Assembly: GCA_000320545.1 (NCBI GenBank)
Contig: ADNK01001316.1
Span: 1-30,000, forward strand
Source: Bigelowiella natans CCMP2755
Lineage: Eukaryota; Cercozoa; Chlorarachniophyceae
DNA length: 30,000 bases
Direction of reading: 5' to 3'
The position numbers and the translations under genes were made by a program. Shown one piece after another: positions 11,055 to 22,756 of the stretch. A model generated the notes under the pieces. That model saw only the letters and a list, made by a program, of their open reading frames with translations, had not been told where the DNA came from and did not search any database. Position 1 is the first letter of the stretch. Every line of letters starts with the position of its first letter.

Positions 11055-12852
11055 ATGAGTGACGAGAAAGTACAGATGGAGGTGGACGCAAAGGAAGAAG
11101 AAGCAGAGGAGCCTCAGGATACCTTGCTCGTCCTTGCAGAGTACCGATACAAAATGCAGTCCCCTTACTTTTCGACGGAGGAGAAAAATGATGCAAAGGC
11201 TGCTCTCATGAAAATTATCCAAAAAAACAGTAAGTCCAAAACACTTCATGTCACCGAGCGTAGCTTCCAAATGATGAGAACCCAAAATGAAAACAGCGGA
11301 TGTGGAGAAGGTGAACTTAGTCCTGATAATCTATTTAGATATGGCTCCTTATTACAAATACATCTGCGACTTGATGAATTGGAGTGTGGACGAGAAGCTG
11401 TGTGAAACAATGAAGGTAGTGACAGCCAGCCTTTCTTATTATTTTGAAAAGAAAGTCAAGAGTGAGTCTATACCTAGGCTGCAAATAAAGCGGAGATGAA
11501 AAAAATGGAAGACGAACTCGAGGATGCAAAGAAAAATAGAGGCGAGACGGAGGTAAGGGATGCTGAAGTCGCCATTGCCAAATATTTCAGCACAATTGGA
11601 GATAAGGTATGAATTTTGAATTTCGCTTCCTGTGACTCGCTTTTGATTGAATATGTACCAACTACAGAAAATAGCATTGGAGAAGTTGAAAGAGGTACTA
11701 GAGAGTTCTGTTGGGACTGGCCAAAAAATCGACGTAGTTTTTGTGGTAAGTAAGAGTTGCTTACTGTATCGACTTTGGAATGTGAAGTATCTTAATCCTC
11801 CAGCTCATCCGTCTGGGAATGGCATTCGACGATACCCAAACTGTGAAGTCCTACGTCACCATGGCAAAAGAGTACGTTAACACTTAAATAATTTATGTGC
11901 TCGCACCTGAAACAATGTCCACAAAAGTCTCGTGGAGAAGGGAGGAGACTGGGAGCGGCGAAATCTGCTGAAAGTCTACGAAGCAACCTTCCTCGTAATA
12001 AGAATTCAGCTCCACCTCTTTCTTGCCTTTTGACGGAATTTTTTTTACCATAAACGAAGGTTCGAATCAGGGATTTTAAGGCTGCTTCGAAGTTGTTCAT
12101 AGAATCCGTTGCAACTTTCACCTGTACCGCCATGTACTCGTATGAAACGTTGGTCTGCTATACCGTCATATGCTCAATGATCAGTTTGGATCGAATTTCC
12201 TTCCGGAAACAGGTTAGAAAGCGCCGTTGATCCTTGCATCAAGTATCTTCTTACATTGAAAATCATACAGATTGTGCGTTCGCCGGAAATACTGCAAGTG
12301 GTGCAAGAAATGCCAAATGTTGAGGGATTGATCCAATCTTTGTACAATTGCAAATATTCTCAACTGTTCAAAGTTCTTGGTAATTACTTCGTCCTCTCTA
12401 TATCTTTACCAATTCTGATGGGTTTCCTCTATGATATTATCAAAGTCAACATCAGTGAAATGCTACGGAAGGACAGATATTTTGCTCCACATTGTGGATG
12501 GTGGTTAAGAGAAATGCGCATCGTCACATACTCCCAGTTCCTTCGTTCCTATCGCAGTGTAACTTTATCTTCTATGGCAACAACTTTTGGAGTCGGAATT
12601 GAATTTTTAGACAAGTAAGAATTTTAAAAAACATTTAGAATAAATAACTTAAAAAAATGACTTTTCTTCGTTTTTTGCAGGGAGTTGTCTCGGTTCATTT
12701 CGGCCGGACGATTAAATTGTAAAATCGATGCCGTAAATCGTGTTGTCGAGACAAATCGGCCTGATGCGAAGAACTCACAGTATGCGGAAATCATCTCTAA
12801 AGGCGACGCTCTGCTATCTCGAATTCAGAAACTTTCGATTGAATTGACGTAA
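11055..12852 (+). CDS. RPN7: 26S proteasome non-ATPase regulatory subunit RPN7/PSMD6, ten exons
   Basis: Exons 11055-11229, 11339-11415, 11478-11606, 11668-11745, 11804-11871, 11928-11994, 12060-12212, 12271-12379, 12446-12614 and 12681-12852. All phases close and give 398 aa (human PSMD6 has 389). Family landmarks in order: [94 protein letters not shown], then the PCI-domain end [40 protein letters not shown] and a C-terminal helix [18 protein letters not shown]7 is a scaffold of the proteasome lid that helps hold lid and base together. Introns are 56-66 nt except the first (109 nt). Start ATG is the first in frame. The gene is tail-to-tail with FCF1. Confidence 0.97.
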
Positions 12853-12968
12853 ACTTTACTTCATCATTTATTCGTTGCTAAATCGAAAATTCTTTTAACG
12901 TACATGATAAACAATGCTTCATTGTGCCGAAGATGTTGTCATCTATTAGGGTACGGTCGTGCCGCATA

Positions 12969-13019
12969 ATAGACATAGTAATATCATTTAATATATACTA
13001 ATATATACTACGTGTCTAT
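12969..13019. repeat. Short foldback element, copy in island C
   Basis: Arms ATAGAC and GTCTAT enclose an AT-rich core, as at 1997-2050 and 24526-24570. Confidence 0.5.
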
Positions 13020-13421
13020 ATATTATATTACGTTGTCTATAATCCGCTTTGCTATGCTACGATACGCTCTGCACGGCCTACGCATGTGCATATGTTGCAC
13101 TGCTAGACTGGTGCTTGCTGTAAGCCCGTTTGTCGCGGCTACAGACTACCTACACTGTGTTGCCGACGTTGCTAGGTTGTATTGTGTCTAAATGTATGTT
13201 ATTATATGTAGTAGTGTGGCTACTGCCGTACATGCATGGTGTTGTGTGTTGTGCCATGCTGCTAGCAGCATGCTAGCATGATCTAGTGATGGCGCCCCAA
13301 CCGTACCCAGCTAGCCGGTCACATGTAATACGTGGTGGCAGAAACCAACAGATGCAACATTAGCGCTGTAGCCGCCGCATTGCACAGCTACATCAGGATG
13401 ACCATTGAAAAAATTTAATTC

Positions 13422-13439
13422 TTCATTACATCCGTCTCA
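13422..13439. repeat. 18-bp direct repeat, copy 1 (copy 2 at 13871-13888)
   Basis: TTCATTACATCCGTCTCA occurs identically at 13422 and 13871. Both copies are preceded by a short A run and CTT, and both are followed by CATGT or TATGT. Confidence 0.8.
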
Positions 13440-14460
13440 CATGTAATACGTACTAGCAGCTAGTAGCTAGCGTGGGTCGCATGCTAGCATGCATGGCAGC
13501 AGCATCGCAACGATACCACACGCCTAGCTAGCATAAGATGCCATGTGGCTATAGTAAGCTTGCTAGTTGTATAGTGGCATAGCTAGATAGCCATGCGCAG
13601 TGAGACTAGCTAGAGGCGCTAGCACGCACCTGTATCGTAACGTACTAGCTAAGGCCTAACTACGTGCCGCACGTACACGGGCGTGCACGCGGACGATATA
13701 TACGCGCAGTGCTCCATCTGTTCTAATTACGATGCATATCATGTATGATCGATGCTGCTGGTAAGGTTTAAAGGGATATATACAGCTGGCGTCGTCGTAC
13801 TTACATGTTCTAGTGTTGTGTATATGTGTGTGCCGTCTAGTTTTGCAACCGATGTCCGAAAAAAAAAACTTTCATTACATCCGTCTCATATGTCATCATA
13901 GATCTCCACACGTGTACCTAGGTACGTCTACGCAATATGCGTGCTATTTTGTGATTTGTTACATGTTACGAACTGTAGTAGTAGACACGACATGTCTAGA
14001 TATTTGCCATCCTAGCATGTGTCACACACAGCTTATTTTGTCTAGCGTCTAGCTAGATGTCTATATTACAGCGATAGCATGCACATATTTTTTTGAGATC
14101 TACATGTCATCTTTGTTTCATTTTGACTTTCATAGAGGAACTTCATAGTTATTTAGCACGTATCATGCAAAACCCACAAATATAAAGTCTTATTTGAGTG
14201 CGATGTACGTGGGCGACATTTAAGCATAAATAGATCTTGCCGATAGTCGTACTCCATCACCGCAGCACTACGTCTTAGCTGTGCTCATCATGTTGAAGGT
14301 GCTACAAAAAAAATACACATCAGAATGAGTTCTCAAATTGAAAATCACAATGAACACAATGTTTGTAGTATACATATCATATACATAATATGATATGAAA
14401 AGTGTCTATAGTCACATACACAATGTTTATTGCATATATTACATATATGATATAAACGGT

Positions 14461-15434
14461 CTACAGTAAACTCATCTCACCATTGTTCACGTCTGGGAAT
14501 CGTTCAATGGAGAACCGCCTTTGCGATATATACATAATAGGAACACCGGGAATTTTACGTATTCTTCGCTTCAAATCTTTATCACACGTCGCTACAATAT
14601 AGCAGCGATGCTGAGATATATGAACAGATATTTCAATAATTCAATAACTTAAGGAACGTGAAGCATATGTTGATTTATATGTATGTTCATATGCTGCATA
14701 TCGAACCTGGTTGACTCGATTAACAAGACAGTCATCCGCGTATGTTCCCTTGTGCTGACATGGAAGCCGCTCAAATCTAGGATCCTTTGCAATTCTGATC
14801 AAGTTATGCCCATTTGATCAACGCAAAGTCTTATAAACCATATCAGTTTCTACCTCAAAGCGACCCTATATTTTGGTCCTAACTTTTCGAGCTCCGCCAT
14901 GACACAATCCGTGATTATGGGCACACATTTAGCCAAGAGGCAGTCCATAAAAGAGGTGAAAACATCCAATTTGTTTTGTATTGCGAAGTTGATGAAGTTT
15001 GTATCGACGAGAATGTGATATGGCGGGCCTAATGAAGAGTTGTACTTGAAGAATAGCTCGGATGGTGTCTTCTTCCTGAAAATGTTTAATAGAAATATTG
15101 AATTTCCGACCTACTAATCCTTAAACGAATAAAAACTTACACTTCTTTTACGAGTTGCCCTTCGTGTGTCCTTTGCTTTTTCTTCTTTGCTTTTCGTTCC
15201 TGAACCACCTTCCTAAAACCATTCGACAAGCTTAGAATGATGGTTTGCTACACGTGTCTCATGGTATATTCTTGTGATCAACGTCTGTTAAAGTCATAAA
15301 CTTACAGGCGTTGGTCCTTGGGGTTCAACATCCGCTTCACCGCAGCGAATTTCCGAGTTTTTTTCTGTTTCGGCTGAGGAATAACAGACCAAAGTTTTCT
15401 TTAATGCGAGAGTGCAACATCATCAAACATTCAT
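14461..15434 (-). CDS. FCF1: rRNA-processing PIN-domain nuclease FCF1/UTP24
   Basis: Exons 15373-15306, 15212-15141, 15075-14854, 14794-14707 and 14610-14461. Phases close and give 199 codons after the first residues (human FCF1 has 198 aa). A basic N-terminus ([20 protein letters not shown]) precedes the PIN domain: [14 protein letters not shown] (first Asp), [20 protein letters not shown] (acidic Glu), [11 protein letters not shown] (Asp pair), [20 protein letters not shown] (last Asp). All four expected acidic metal-binding positions are kept. UTP24 acts in the nucleolar small-subunit processome at early 18S cleavage sites. The initiator exon is not settled: ATG AAT at 15434-15429 followed by GT fits the phase and would join to PKQKKTRKF, but the family normally starts MGK. 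The region up to 15453 holds another ATG. Confidence 0.93.
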
Positions 15435-15453
15435 TATTTCCAGTGCCCCCCAT

Positions 15454-15782
15454 AGACAGACAAAAGCGAAATGATGATCGCGGAAGTGGCAGATTGGAAG
15501 GGTGAGAGGCGACCATGGTTCAATTGAATGAGTTGTTTTTAAGACCTAAAAGATACTTTTGGATCATAATTCGCCGAGATTCCGAAGCTGTAATGGAGGG
15601 GATTTACAGAAATATTTTGTCCATATCCATGTCGCTGTTGTCTCTTATCTTGTCGTTGTCCGTTGTAAAGATGTCCGAAGCCGAGCCCGATCTGTGGGTG
15701 TGGGGACGATGATCACCCACATGGTGTCAGTAGCCCTCGCCTACCTTCATTCCCATACGGGCTTGTTATCCGGGTCGTTTTA
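15454..15782. promoter_or_regulatory. Divergent spacer between FCF1 and the glycosyltransferase-like gene
   Basis: This 0.33 kb head-to-head spacer must hold both promoters. The plus ORF 15515-15712 has no recognisable content. No island-type palindromes. Confidence 0.4.
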
Positions 15783-18504
15783 ATGAGAGAAAAGGCTAGT
15801 GTGCGAAAACATCCACACTCCCTCAGCGAGGGAAAACCATCGCAGCATGGATTCCTCAAAAGCCCTTCGTCAAAATCTTCACTGAGATGTGGCTTTTCCC
15901 AGCGTTTAGTTACATTATTTGGAGCGTTAATGGTTGTGGTTGCAATTGTTATCTTCCCGGTCGATTTTCCCCTTATTTCATCTATGGCTACGAAGACCAT
16001 AATCAACAACATACATGAATCGAGTTTTCTAGTAGCAGAGCCGTCGCCGCCTACTGTCAACGCAACTGCAGGGCCTTCAACGACCCACATTCATAACGGA
16101 TTCAATTGGGTTACATTCAATAAGGATGCAAAGATTGCAGTTCTATTGAGTGGACAACCAAGATCTTTCATGAAGGTGACGCATTGTGTTGCAATCGGTT
16201 TATTGTTACGGACAATGATAGAAGAAAATTTTCGATTAATCAGGTGAAAAGGCATATGGAATCCGCCCTGATTTACCCCAATAATGCCGACGTGTTTGTA
16301 CATTTAAATTTAGATAGATGCTCTAGATCCGATCTAAGCGTTTTTCACTACCTGCAAAAAGCCGATTATGTAAAAAGCATCAGTGCATCCATTTCATCAA
16401 TTGGTGACGTAGCTGACGTGAAGAGAGAATTGCGAGGGGATTTTAAAGTATATGATATGGACAAAGAAATAAATCTCGATGAAAACGAAGTCTACGAAGT
16501 CGACAAATGGCAATTGCAACAAAAGAAAGTACTTAGAAAGGTCTGCTGCCAGTTGTCAACCTATCGATCAATCGTGTGCTATGTCGAGATAATACGTGGT
16601 CTCATTGTATAACTCATCAGATTTTCTTCCTCCGAGTCATTATGTGTCTAGGCGTGTTGGTACTTTCGCTAACAACAACAACAACATCCTCGTCATCATC
16701 AACAACAATAGCACGTGCGCGCGCGCATGTTTTGCAGGAATATATTTATCATGCAAGACCACACTGATAAACTACAAATAATAGGTCATAATCGTGCCCC
16801 TTGGAACTCGTGTGTACATAGTGATACCCCCTAAACGACTACGGGTCATATTACCTTATCTCCTTTTGGGCAGTTGCTTCTTGTTCTTAGCAGTCGGATA
16901 CTTCAGTTGGATCTTGGGGAACGTTTTCAAAGACGCGCCGTTTTTTGCAATAGCGGGAAGGAGAACCTCCCACCCCTCTCAGCAAAGAGGAATGAGCATA
17001 GTTGAGAATCTACGGTACCAATACGCGGAGACTTATGGCGTTAATTATTCCCTGAGTGTGCGCCTGAGGCCTGATTTGGATATAGGGATTGATGCGAATT
17101 ACACCTTCGATTTGAAGCCGTACATCCAAACGGTTGGCGATGGGGATTTGTTCGCTGTCACCTACGATTACCGTACGTGTCTTCTGAGGTGCAAAAATTG
17201 GAAGAAATACTGCCCTAAAGGCTCTCTGTACCAGAGGGGGGGGTATTGCTATATCATCTCGACAGTCTTCAACAGCCTGTCGTCCTTTCTAAAGCAAGGG
17301 GTTTCCTCTTGCCTATGCAGCGGCCCTCATTGGCGATGTGGACTTGAATTAGATGAGAAAGGCAGATCCCCAGAGCAAAAGCTACTTCCTGGTGCGCGGC
17401 GATCTGACGAGGAGGAGGAGGGGGAGGATTTCACTGCTGCTGCTGCTGCTGCGGCGGCGTCTTATGCATCGGAAAGAAGAAGAGGGGGCCAGGAAGAGCA
17501 GAGAGTCACCACAACCCTGCTGTACTGTCAGCCTCCTTTAACTCCTCGCCCATTCCTGAAGCTCGAGAGGATGCCTATAAGAAATACTTCGTTTCGCGTC
17601 ATCTTTTCGGATCACATTTTCTTTGGCCACCCGACGGCTGTTCGCGCTGCGATGCATGGGTACAAACACTCCGCAGCAGCACTTCGATCGAAGCAAATGC
17701 ATTTTGGCGAAGGTCTTCCGCCCTCGGAGTCCATGGTGTGGAGACCCCTGATCAACTTTGCCAGCATTACGATTACTACCGTGCAGCTTCCATATGGACT
17801 GCGCCGTCTGGGGGCAAGACAGGCAGCGCTCTGCAGCGGCAGCGATAAAAAGAGCGTATTGAACCCGGTAGTAAATATTCCCCTAGCGTAAGGATTCCAT
17901 CAAGAATGGTATTGTTATGTTTGTTGTTATTGTTGTTTTGTTGTTGTTGTTGATGTTGCGTTAGAATGATGTCGACGAATGGGAAGGTCGCCTTCCTACG
18001 TTAATCCAGCCACCTGACATTGATTCAACTGCTGCTGCGGCTGGATTTCCCGCAAATATCACCTTCAACAACTATAACTGGGTCCCGTACAATCGCATCA
18101 AGCATTTTGCCGTATTTCTGCGAGGAAGCTCTTCGCGCCTATCTCTCTCTGCAGTCGGCAACTTCGAACGAAGCTGGAACCGAACGCTCGAGTTGGCGGA
18201 CGTCTATATTGAGCTGACACAATGTGCGAACAGAGTGTCGAATGAGGAGCTCAAGGCCGTGCATTACCTTCGAGCTGCGTATTACGTGAAAGCGTTGCTC
18301 TTGGACATCACCATATGTACCCAACCTGCAGCAGATACGTTATCAAGTCCTCGCAATCGCAAGGATCAGAGAACCTGTGATGAAAGGTCCATGAATCCCA
18401 TGAAATTCAAAGTTGGGCGATCTGCTGTCGAGGAGAGCGGGGGGGTTTATCAAAGGGTGTTCTGCTTTCGAGTGGATGGAGGGGAAATAGTGCACATGCA
18501 ATAA
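15783..18504 (+). CDS. Glycosyltransferase-like type II membrane protein with a second, partial domain copy, five exons
   Basis: Exons 15783-16175, 16244-16540, 16983-17188, 17321-17867 and 17965-18504. Phases 0, 0, 2, 0 close and give 660 aa. A cytoplasmic Lys/Ser-rich tail and one anchor helix (42-62) precede a lumenal part, the usual layout of Golgi enzymes. The first domain shows KIAVLLSGQPRSF (117-129), NNADVFVHL, YSLSVRLRPDLDI and FSDHIFFGHPTAV. I recall this order from uncharacterised glycosyltransferase-like proteins of algae; that assignment is inferential. Exon 4 has a low-complexity Glu then Ala insert. Exon 5 restarts the domain (YNWVPYNRIKHFAVFLRGS, LADVYIEL, VHYLRAAYYVKA) but ends before an RLRPD-type motif. 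If the donor at 17868 is not used, the protein ends at TAA 17889-17891 and exon 5 would belong to a separate or decayed copy. Confidence 0.6.
17965..18504 (+). other. Partial second copy of the glycosyltransferase-like domain
   Basis: This 180-codon open frame after a TTG-repeat intron matches the first domain in order: YNWVPYN/FNWVTFN, FAVFLRGS/IAVLLSGQ, LADVYIEL/NADVFVHL and VHYLRAAYYVKA/FHYLQKADYVKS. SGQPRSF is replaced by RGSSSRL. Its second half (rich in Arg, Asp, Ser) matches nothing in copy 1. Confidence 0.6.
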
Positions 18505-19575
18505 GACAATGAACCATATTTTATGAGTGCTGTGATGCATGCGGTGAACGGCTGTGTGCATTGCTTTTATTCAGCCGTGCGAAAACGCATTTTTTTTTTA
18601 ATTTTTCCGCCCGTCACTCTACACGCAGAACGTGGCAAAATACAATGAATAATTGAAAATCAGAAGTTTAGGCAATAATAAGTGCCAAGTTAAAGCGGCA
18701 ATGTGTACGAACAGTGGCGAAAGCAATCATGCAATGACATAAGCACACATGTACAGCGCCGCTGCTGTATGCATTAGAAGACAGCCCCTTTTGCCATCAA
18801 ACCAAAGGGAATAATGGGAATATCGGCCACGCCGATGGCCCATATACTGCATAATTGTAGCTGCTATATATCCTCTTTGCTTGCTGACGTTGTCTAGTTG
18901 CACGCACATGCCTCCCACATATTAGCTTGGTGCTTATTATTGCTAAATCTCGACCACGTAGTGCATACGTATACATATAGCCATATAGCATGCTATGTAA
19001 TTATATTGCCGTGCCGTTCCGCCTATTGGCATGTGCATGACCATGTGCTATCCCACAGCTAGACAGCGCAGTGTAGCTACGATGTGCTGGCCTCGTGCAT
19101 CGCTGCAGCAAGCGCAGAGCTTCCATAAGCCTATATTTTGTGTCTACTGTGCTGCAAATATGCTGCGTCATGCACAACGCGTCCGGATGTCAGATCGAGA
19201 GATGTATTTAATAAGGTGTTAACGTGCACCCGTTGCACATGCAGCTTGGCGAAGAATATGCTTCAATGTTCAATGCATTGCCAGCCTCTTCCACCTCACG
19301 GCGCCGAAGATAATTGCGCAAGACGTGTAGCTCTTCATTCGTGCAACGAATGCCGCCGCACTGCTTCGGTTCTAGCCCTCGTAACTCTTCGTGCAAAAAT
19401 CGTAGGCTTTCTATCTCCAGACGAAGGTCCTTCGCGTATGATCTAGCATCATATCTCTATTCGCATGCGATTAACTGAATGCAGAGGAGGATTTTTTGCG
19501 TTTCCGGTTTACACGCAGAAGGCATGGGACATGCTACACGAAAAACAAGTCGATCTTCTCTGCAGAACTTCTTCT
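18505..19575. other. Convergent spacer with palindrome-rich island D
   Basis: No credible gene. From about 18700 to 19260 it is rich in TGTCTA, CTAGACA, GCATGC and GCACATG words, like the other convergent spacers. The flanks are probably 3' UTRs of the glycosyltransferase-like gene and of the WG-repeat gene. Confidence 0.5.
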
Positions 19576-19980
19576 TTATCCGCGTCCCTTCTCACTTCTT
19601 CTCTCGCGCTTAAATGTGTACCATCTTGCCTGTTGTTCTGGTTCATCAACCGATATCTTCTCAGAAAAGCTTTCATTTACTTCTAGGAACGTTTCTTCCA
19701 ATTCAGATTCTCTTCTAGCGTCCCCGCCTCGCAATGGTGAATTTATTTCGTCACCGCTCGTGAATCGTCCAGGATTTATACTAGTCAATCTCCGTCGATT
19801 TACATTCTGCATTCCTCCACATTTACATTTCGTGCAACATGCGAAGATTCCAAGGATTAAAACCAGTGGGCCTAGCACTGCGAAAGTCACCCATAGCGTT
19901 TTATCGAAATTGTCATACTTCTTTCCCGGATCCTCCTGTGTAAGGAATCAAAATAAGTTCTCTTCCCTCTCCCCCCCCTT

Positions 19981-20026
<46 letters not shown>

Positions 20027-20308
20027 AGTTATCATAAAATTTACAGCCGTGTTAACATTATGCGCATGCGCGTATGCTCTTATTCTTTACTTCACATAGT
20101 GGATATATTCTCCTACCTTATCATGTTTATCGAAAGCGGTCATGCTTATCGATGAGGCGTAAATATCCGTAATTCCAGACAGCAGCTCCGGCGATACCTA
20201 AATAATATTTCATACATTAAGTTTGTAAAAATGCTGGTGATGATGATTGCTTAACAGGGCACCGCTTTTATTATTGAGGTTGCATCACTTCTCATTATGT
20301 ACTTATTG

Positions 20309-20342
<34 letters not shown>

Positions 20343-21849
20343 CACTATTACTATTATTATTATTGCTGTTTTGTTGATGTTAATGATGATGATTTTGGTC
20401 TATCCGATTGTCGGCAATGATCATTGTCATCTCAACGGCAGTCAGTCGTCGCTACTATCGAAAGTCATACGGGTAATGACCGTGAAACTGTCGCCGCCAT
20501 CCTCCTTACTACCCCACGTTATCACAGCCCCCTCCCAGGTTAAGGCAGCAAACGCACAACAGCTTGAAACAACTTTCTTCACGTTCACAAGTTGTGCAGA
20601 GACGGCTAAGTAGGAGAGAATGAAGTTTTAACACAAAAGGGTGTGTGAGTTTGAAGGCAAAGTTTACAACCAAACCTGCTGCATTCCCGCCATTACTTGG
20701 CCGTCCCCACGGAACGACCCTGTTTTCTGAGCTCAATGCAGCAAAAGCCGTACCTGACGAGCTAATGGCAACAATTTTGTCTGGAAAGGTGACGTAGCTG
20801 CTATCTCCGCCACAGTCGGATTCCCCCCAAGTTACTACCGAATGCTCGTGCTTCAAAGCAGCAAACGCGCATGTGTTTGAGAAGACAGTTTTGACTCCTG
20901 AATGTAGCTGGGACGCAACAGTATCTGACACCCCTCCCTTGTCAAAGCTGCCCCATGTCACAATCTCTCCATTTTCCTTTAAAGCTGCAAAGGCCACAGA
21001 ATTTGCAAATATTTTTGTTACCCCTGCTTGCAGCTTAAATGAAACATTAGGACTTATCCGCCCTCCATAAAATGCGTTTCCCCATGCTACAACGCTGCCG
21101 TCAAAACGCAGTGCAGCGAATGCATAGTTGTTGGAGTAAATCATTTTCGTCAGTCCGTCTATTGCGGATCGAACTGTTGTGGAGTCTCCGCCGGAAATTG
21201 CATCGCCCCAGGATATAATGGAGCCGTTTTTGGTTATTGCAGTGAAAGCAGTAGCAGTTGAAAAGACCAGCTTTGCACCACCTGCATCTCTCACAGCGAC
21301 TTCCACAGTTGTCGAACGGCCTCCACGTACGGGATCACCCCAGGAGGTAACGAGGCCATTTTCATCTATAGCAACGAATGCAGCTCCAAGGGTGTCAGAG
21401 TTTGAGCTGATATTCACGAAAGTTCTTGAGTTCAGTATAGAATTTACAGTCGTTGTATTTCCACCATATTGCTCACTTCCCCATGCCAGAACCCTTCCGT
21501 CTTCTCTAAGCGCAGCAAAAGCTTTGGTAGACGCAAATATCTTGCTCACACGAGCTTGATTAACTTCCGCTGGGACAGAGCTCATGTTCCCACCACATTC
21601 TCCGTCTCCCCAAACCACTACTTTTGAGGTGTTTTTAGGTATAGCAGCGAAAGCGCATTCGTTAGACACGACATATCTAACCCCCTCTTTCACTTCTTCA
21701 CTCGCTTTCGTCGTGTCGCCAATACCGCTACCCCATGTGACGAATCTCTCAATTAAAGGGATGTCATTATCAATCTCTCCGTAATTGCTTTTGACTGGCC
21801 ATGCAAAAACGAAGGCAGCGAGCTGAATTAGGCGAAGAAGTGACGGCAT
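19576..21849 (-). CDS. Secreted/type I membrane protein with about ten WG-type (RCC1-like) repeats, four exons
   Basis: Exons 21849-20676, 20605-20481, 20197-20117 and 19935-19576. Phases 1, 0, 0 close and give 579 aa. An N-terminal signal peptide (about residues 1-20) leads to roughly ten repeats of about 42 aa with the pattern V(V/I)xWG-xxxxGG-xSxTV-(hydrophobic)-IFAS-xxAFAALKEDG. The WG positions are visible as FVTWGSG, VVVWGDG, VLAWGSE, VTSWGDP, IISWGDA, VVAWGNA, IVTWGSF, VVTWGES, VVPWGRP and VITWGSK. Several N-glycosylation sequons follow. Exon 4 holds a single membrane helix (about 475-492), a juxtamembrane Cys cluster (CCTKCKC) and a charged cytoplasmic tail of about 80 aa. WG repeats resemble RCC1 beta-propeller blades, so the ectodomain may be one or two propellers. 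Ligand and role are unknown. The repeats are diverged, so the array looks old. Confidence 0.85.
19985..20021. repeat. CT dinucleotide tract in an intron
   Basis: A pure CT tract lies in intron 19936-20116 of the WG-repeat gene. Confidence 0.9.
20309..20364. repeat. ATT trinucleotide tract in an intron
   Basis: Slightly interrupted ATT repeat inside intron 20198-20480 of the WG-repeat gene. Confidence 0.9.
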
Positions 21850-22260
21850 TTAATTTTTCTCTTTGAGACACGCCTTTCTCTTTCAGATATGCCACAATGA
21901 GATTTAATGAACTTAAAAGGGTTTTCTCTTTCTCGTTCATACACTCACGTGCATTCCTCCCCCTCCTCCTTTGGGTACGGGTGTGGCACGCAAACCATCG
22001 CAAGATTCGTCTGCGATCTATACTCGTACAACCAAACGTTACCAGCGTGTCGTTACGATGCGTTAAAGAGGGATGGATGGGGTTTCCATCCTGCGATAAC
22101 AATACAATGGATAAATCGAAAATCAAGGCGATTCTCGGTAATGTCGGGGTGCGCGACATAGATAATTTGTTGTCGCTATACAAAAACAGCTGCTTGCCTG
22201 TGTCACGATCGAAACACGAACCCGCGCGCGCTCTCAGAAAGGAGGGGGAACTCAAGCGGA
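21850..22260. promoter_or_regulatory. Divergent spacer between the WG-repeat gene and the RPA-interacting protein gene
   Basis: This 0.41 kb head-to-head spacer holds both start regions. ORFs across it on both strands (21770-22300 minus, 21897-22337 plus) mirror one another and show no protein-like features. Confidence 0.4.
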
Positions 22261-22692
22261 ATGGAAGGAAGCAATCGTCTTCCCACGCAAATTTTTGCAA
22301 CCCCGCCGTCGAATTCCTGCTATTCCTTTTCGAATGACACTACGAAGGACGGTTTTGGTAAGGGAGTCGGAGGTTCTGCAGGAGGAGGAAAGCGACGAGG
22401 TGTGAAGGAGCAGCGATATGACTCGAACGGGAGACGGAAACGAGCGGCCTGGAAAATGCGTTTCGCTGAGCATTGTTTGAAACGTATGAAGAAAGACCGG
22501 GCTACCCTTATGGAAAATATAAGAAATAGATCCCGAGGTTCTTTTCTGCTTTCTGTCTATTTCCCCCATCCTCCTCTTGAATGAATTTTCATAGGAGTTT
22601 GTGCTACGCCATCTGTTGTCTGTGCATCAATGTTCTTGATACGAAGTTTTTTTGGTCACCGTTTCTCTTTGGTGGATCGCTACAACGGTGTA

Positions 22693-22756
<64 letters not shown>

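Larger units (their letters stand above)
12853..14460. other. Convergent spacer with palindrome-rich island C
   Basis: This 1.6 kb between the 3' ends of RPN7 and FCF1 has no credible gene. It is dense in GCTAGC, CATGC, TACGTA and TGTCTA. It contains a foldback element (12969-13019), two CATGCTAGCATG palindromes (13269-13280, 13480-13491), an 18-bp direct repeat (13422-13439 and 13871-13888), a repeated TCACATGTAATACGT (about 13319 and 13437) and the 11-mer TGTCTAAATGT (13185-13195). The ORF at 13813-14052 is Cys/His-rich by composition only. Confidence 0.6.

Noticed and set aside
12853-14460. Island C considered as a CRISPR-like array or a transposon
   Set aside because: The repeats are irregular in spacing and length, there is no transposase frame and the palindromes are too short for array units.
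19496-20155. 219-codon plus-strand ORF
   Set aside because: It lies opposite the helix/tail exon of the WG-repeat gene and runs into the CT repeat; the minus-strand exon has the helix, splice site and correct phase.
20873-21784. Series of plus-strand ORFs of 65-126 codons
   Set aside because: Shadows of the repetitive WG-repeat coding exon on the other strand.
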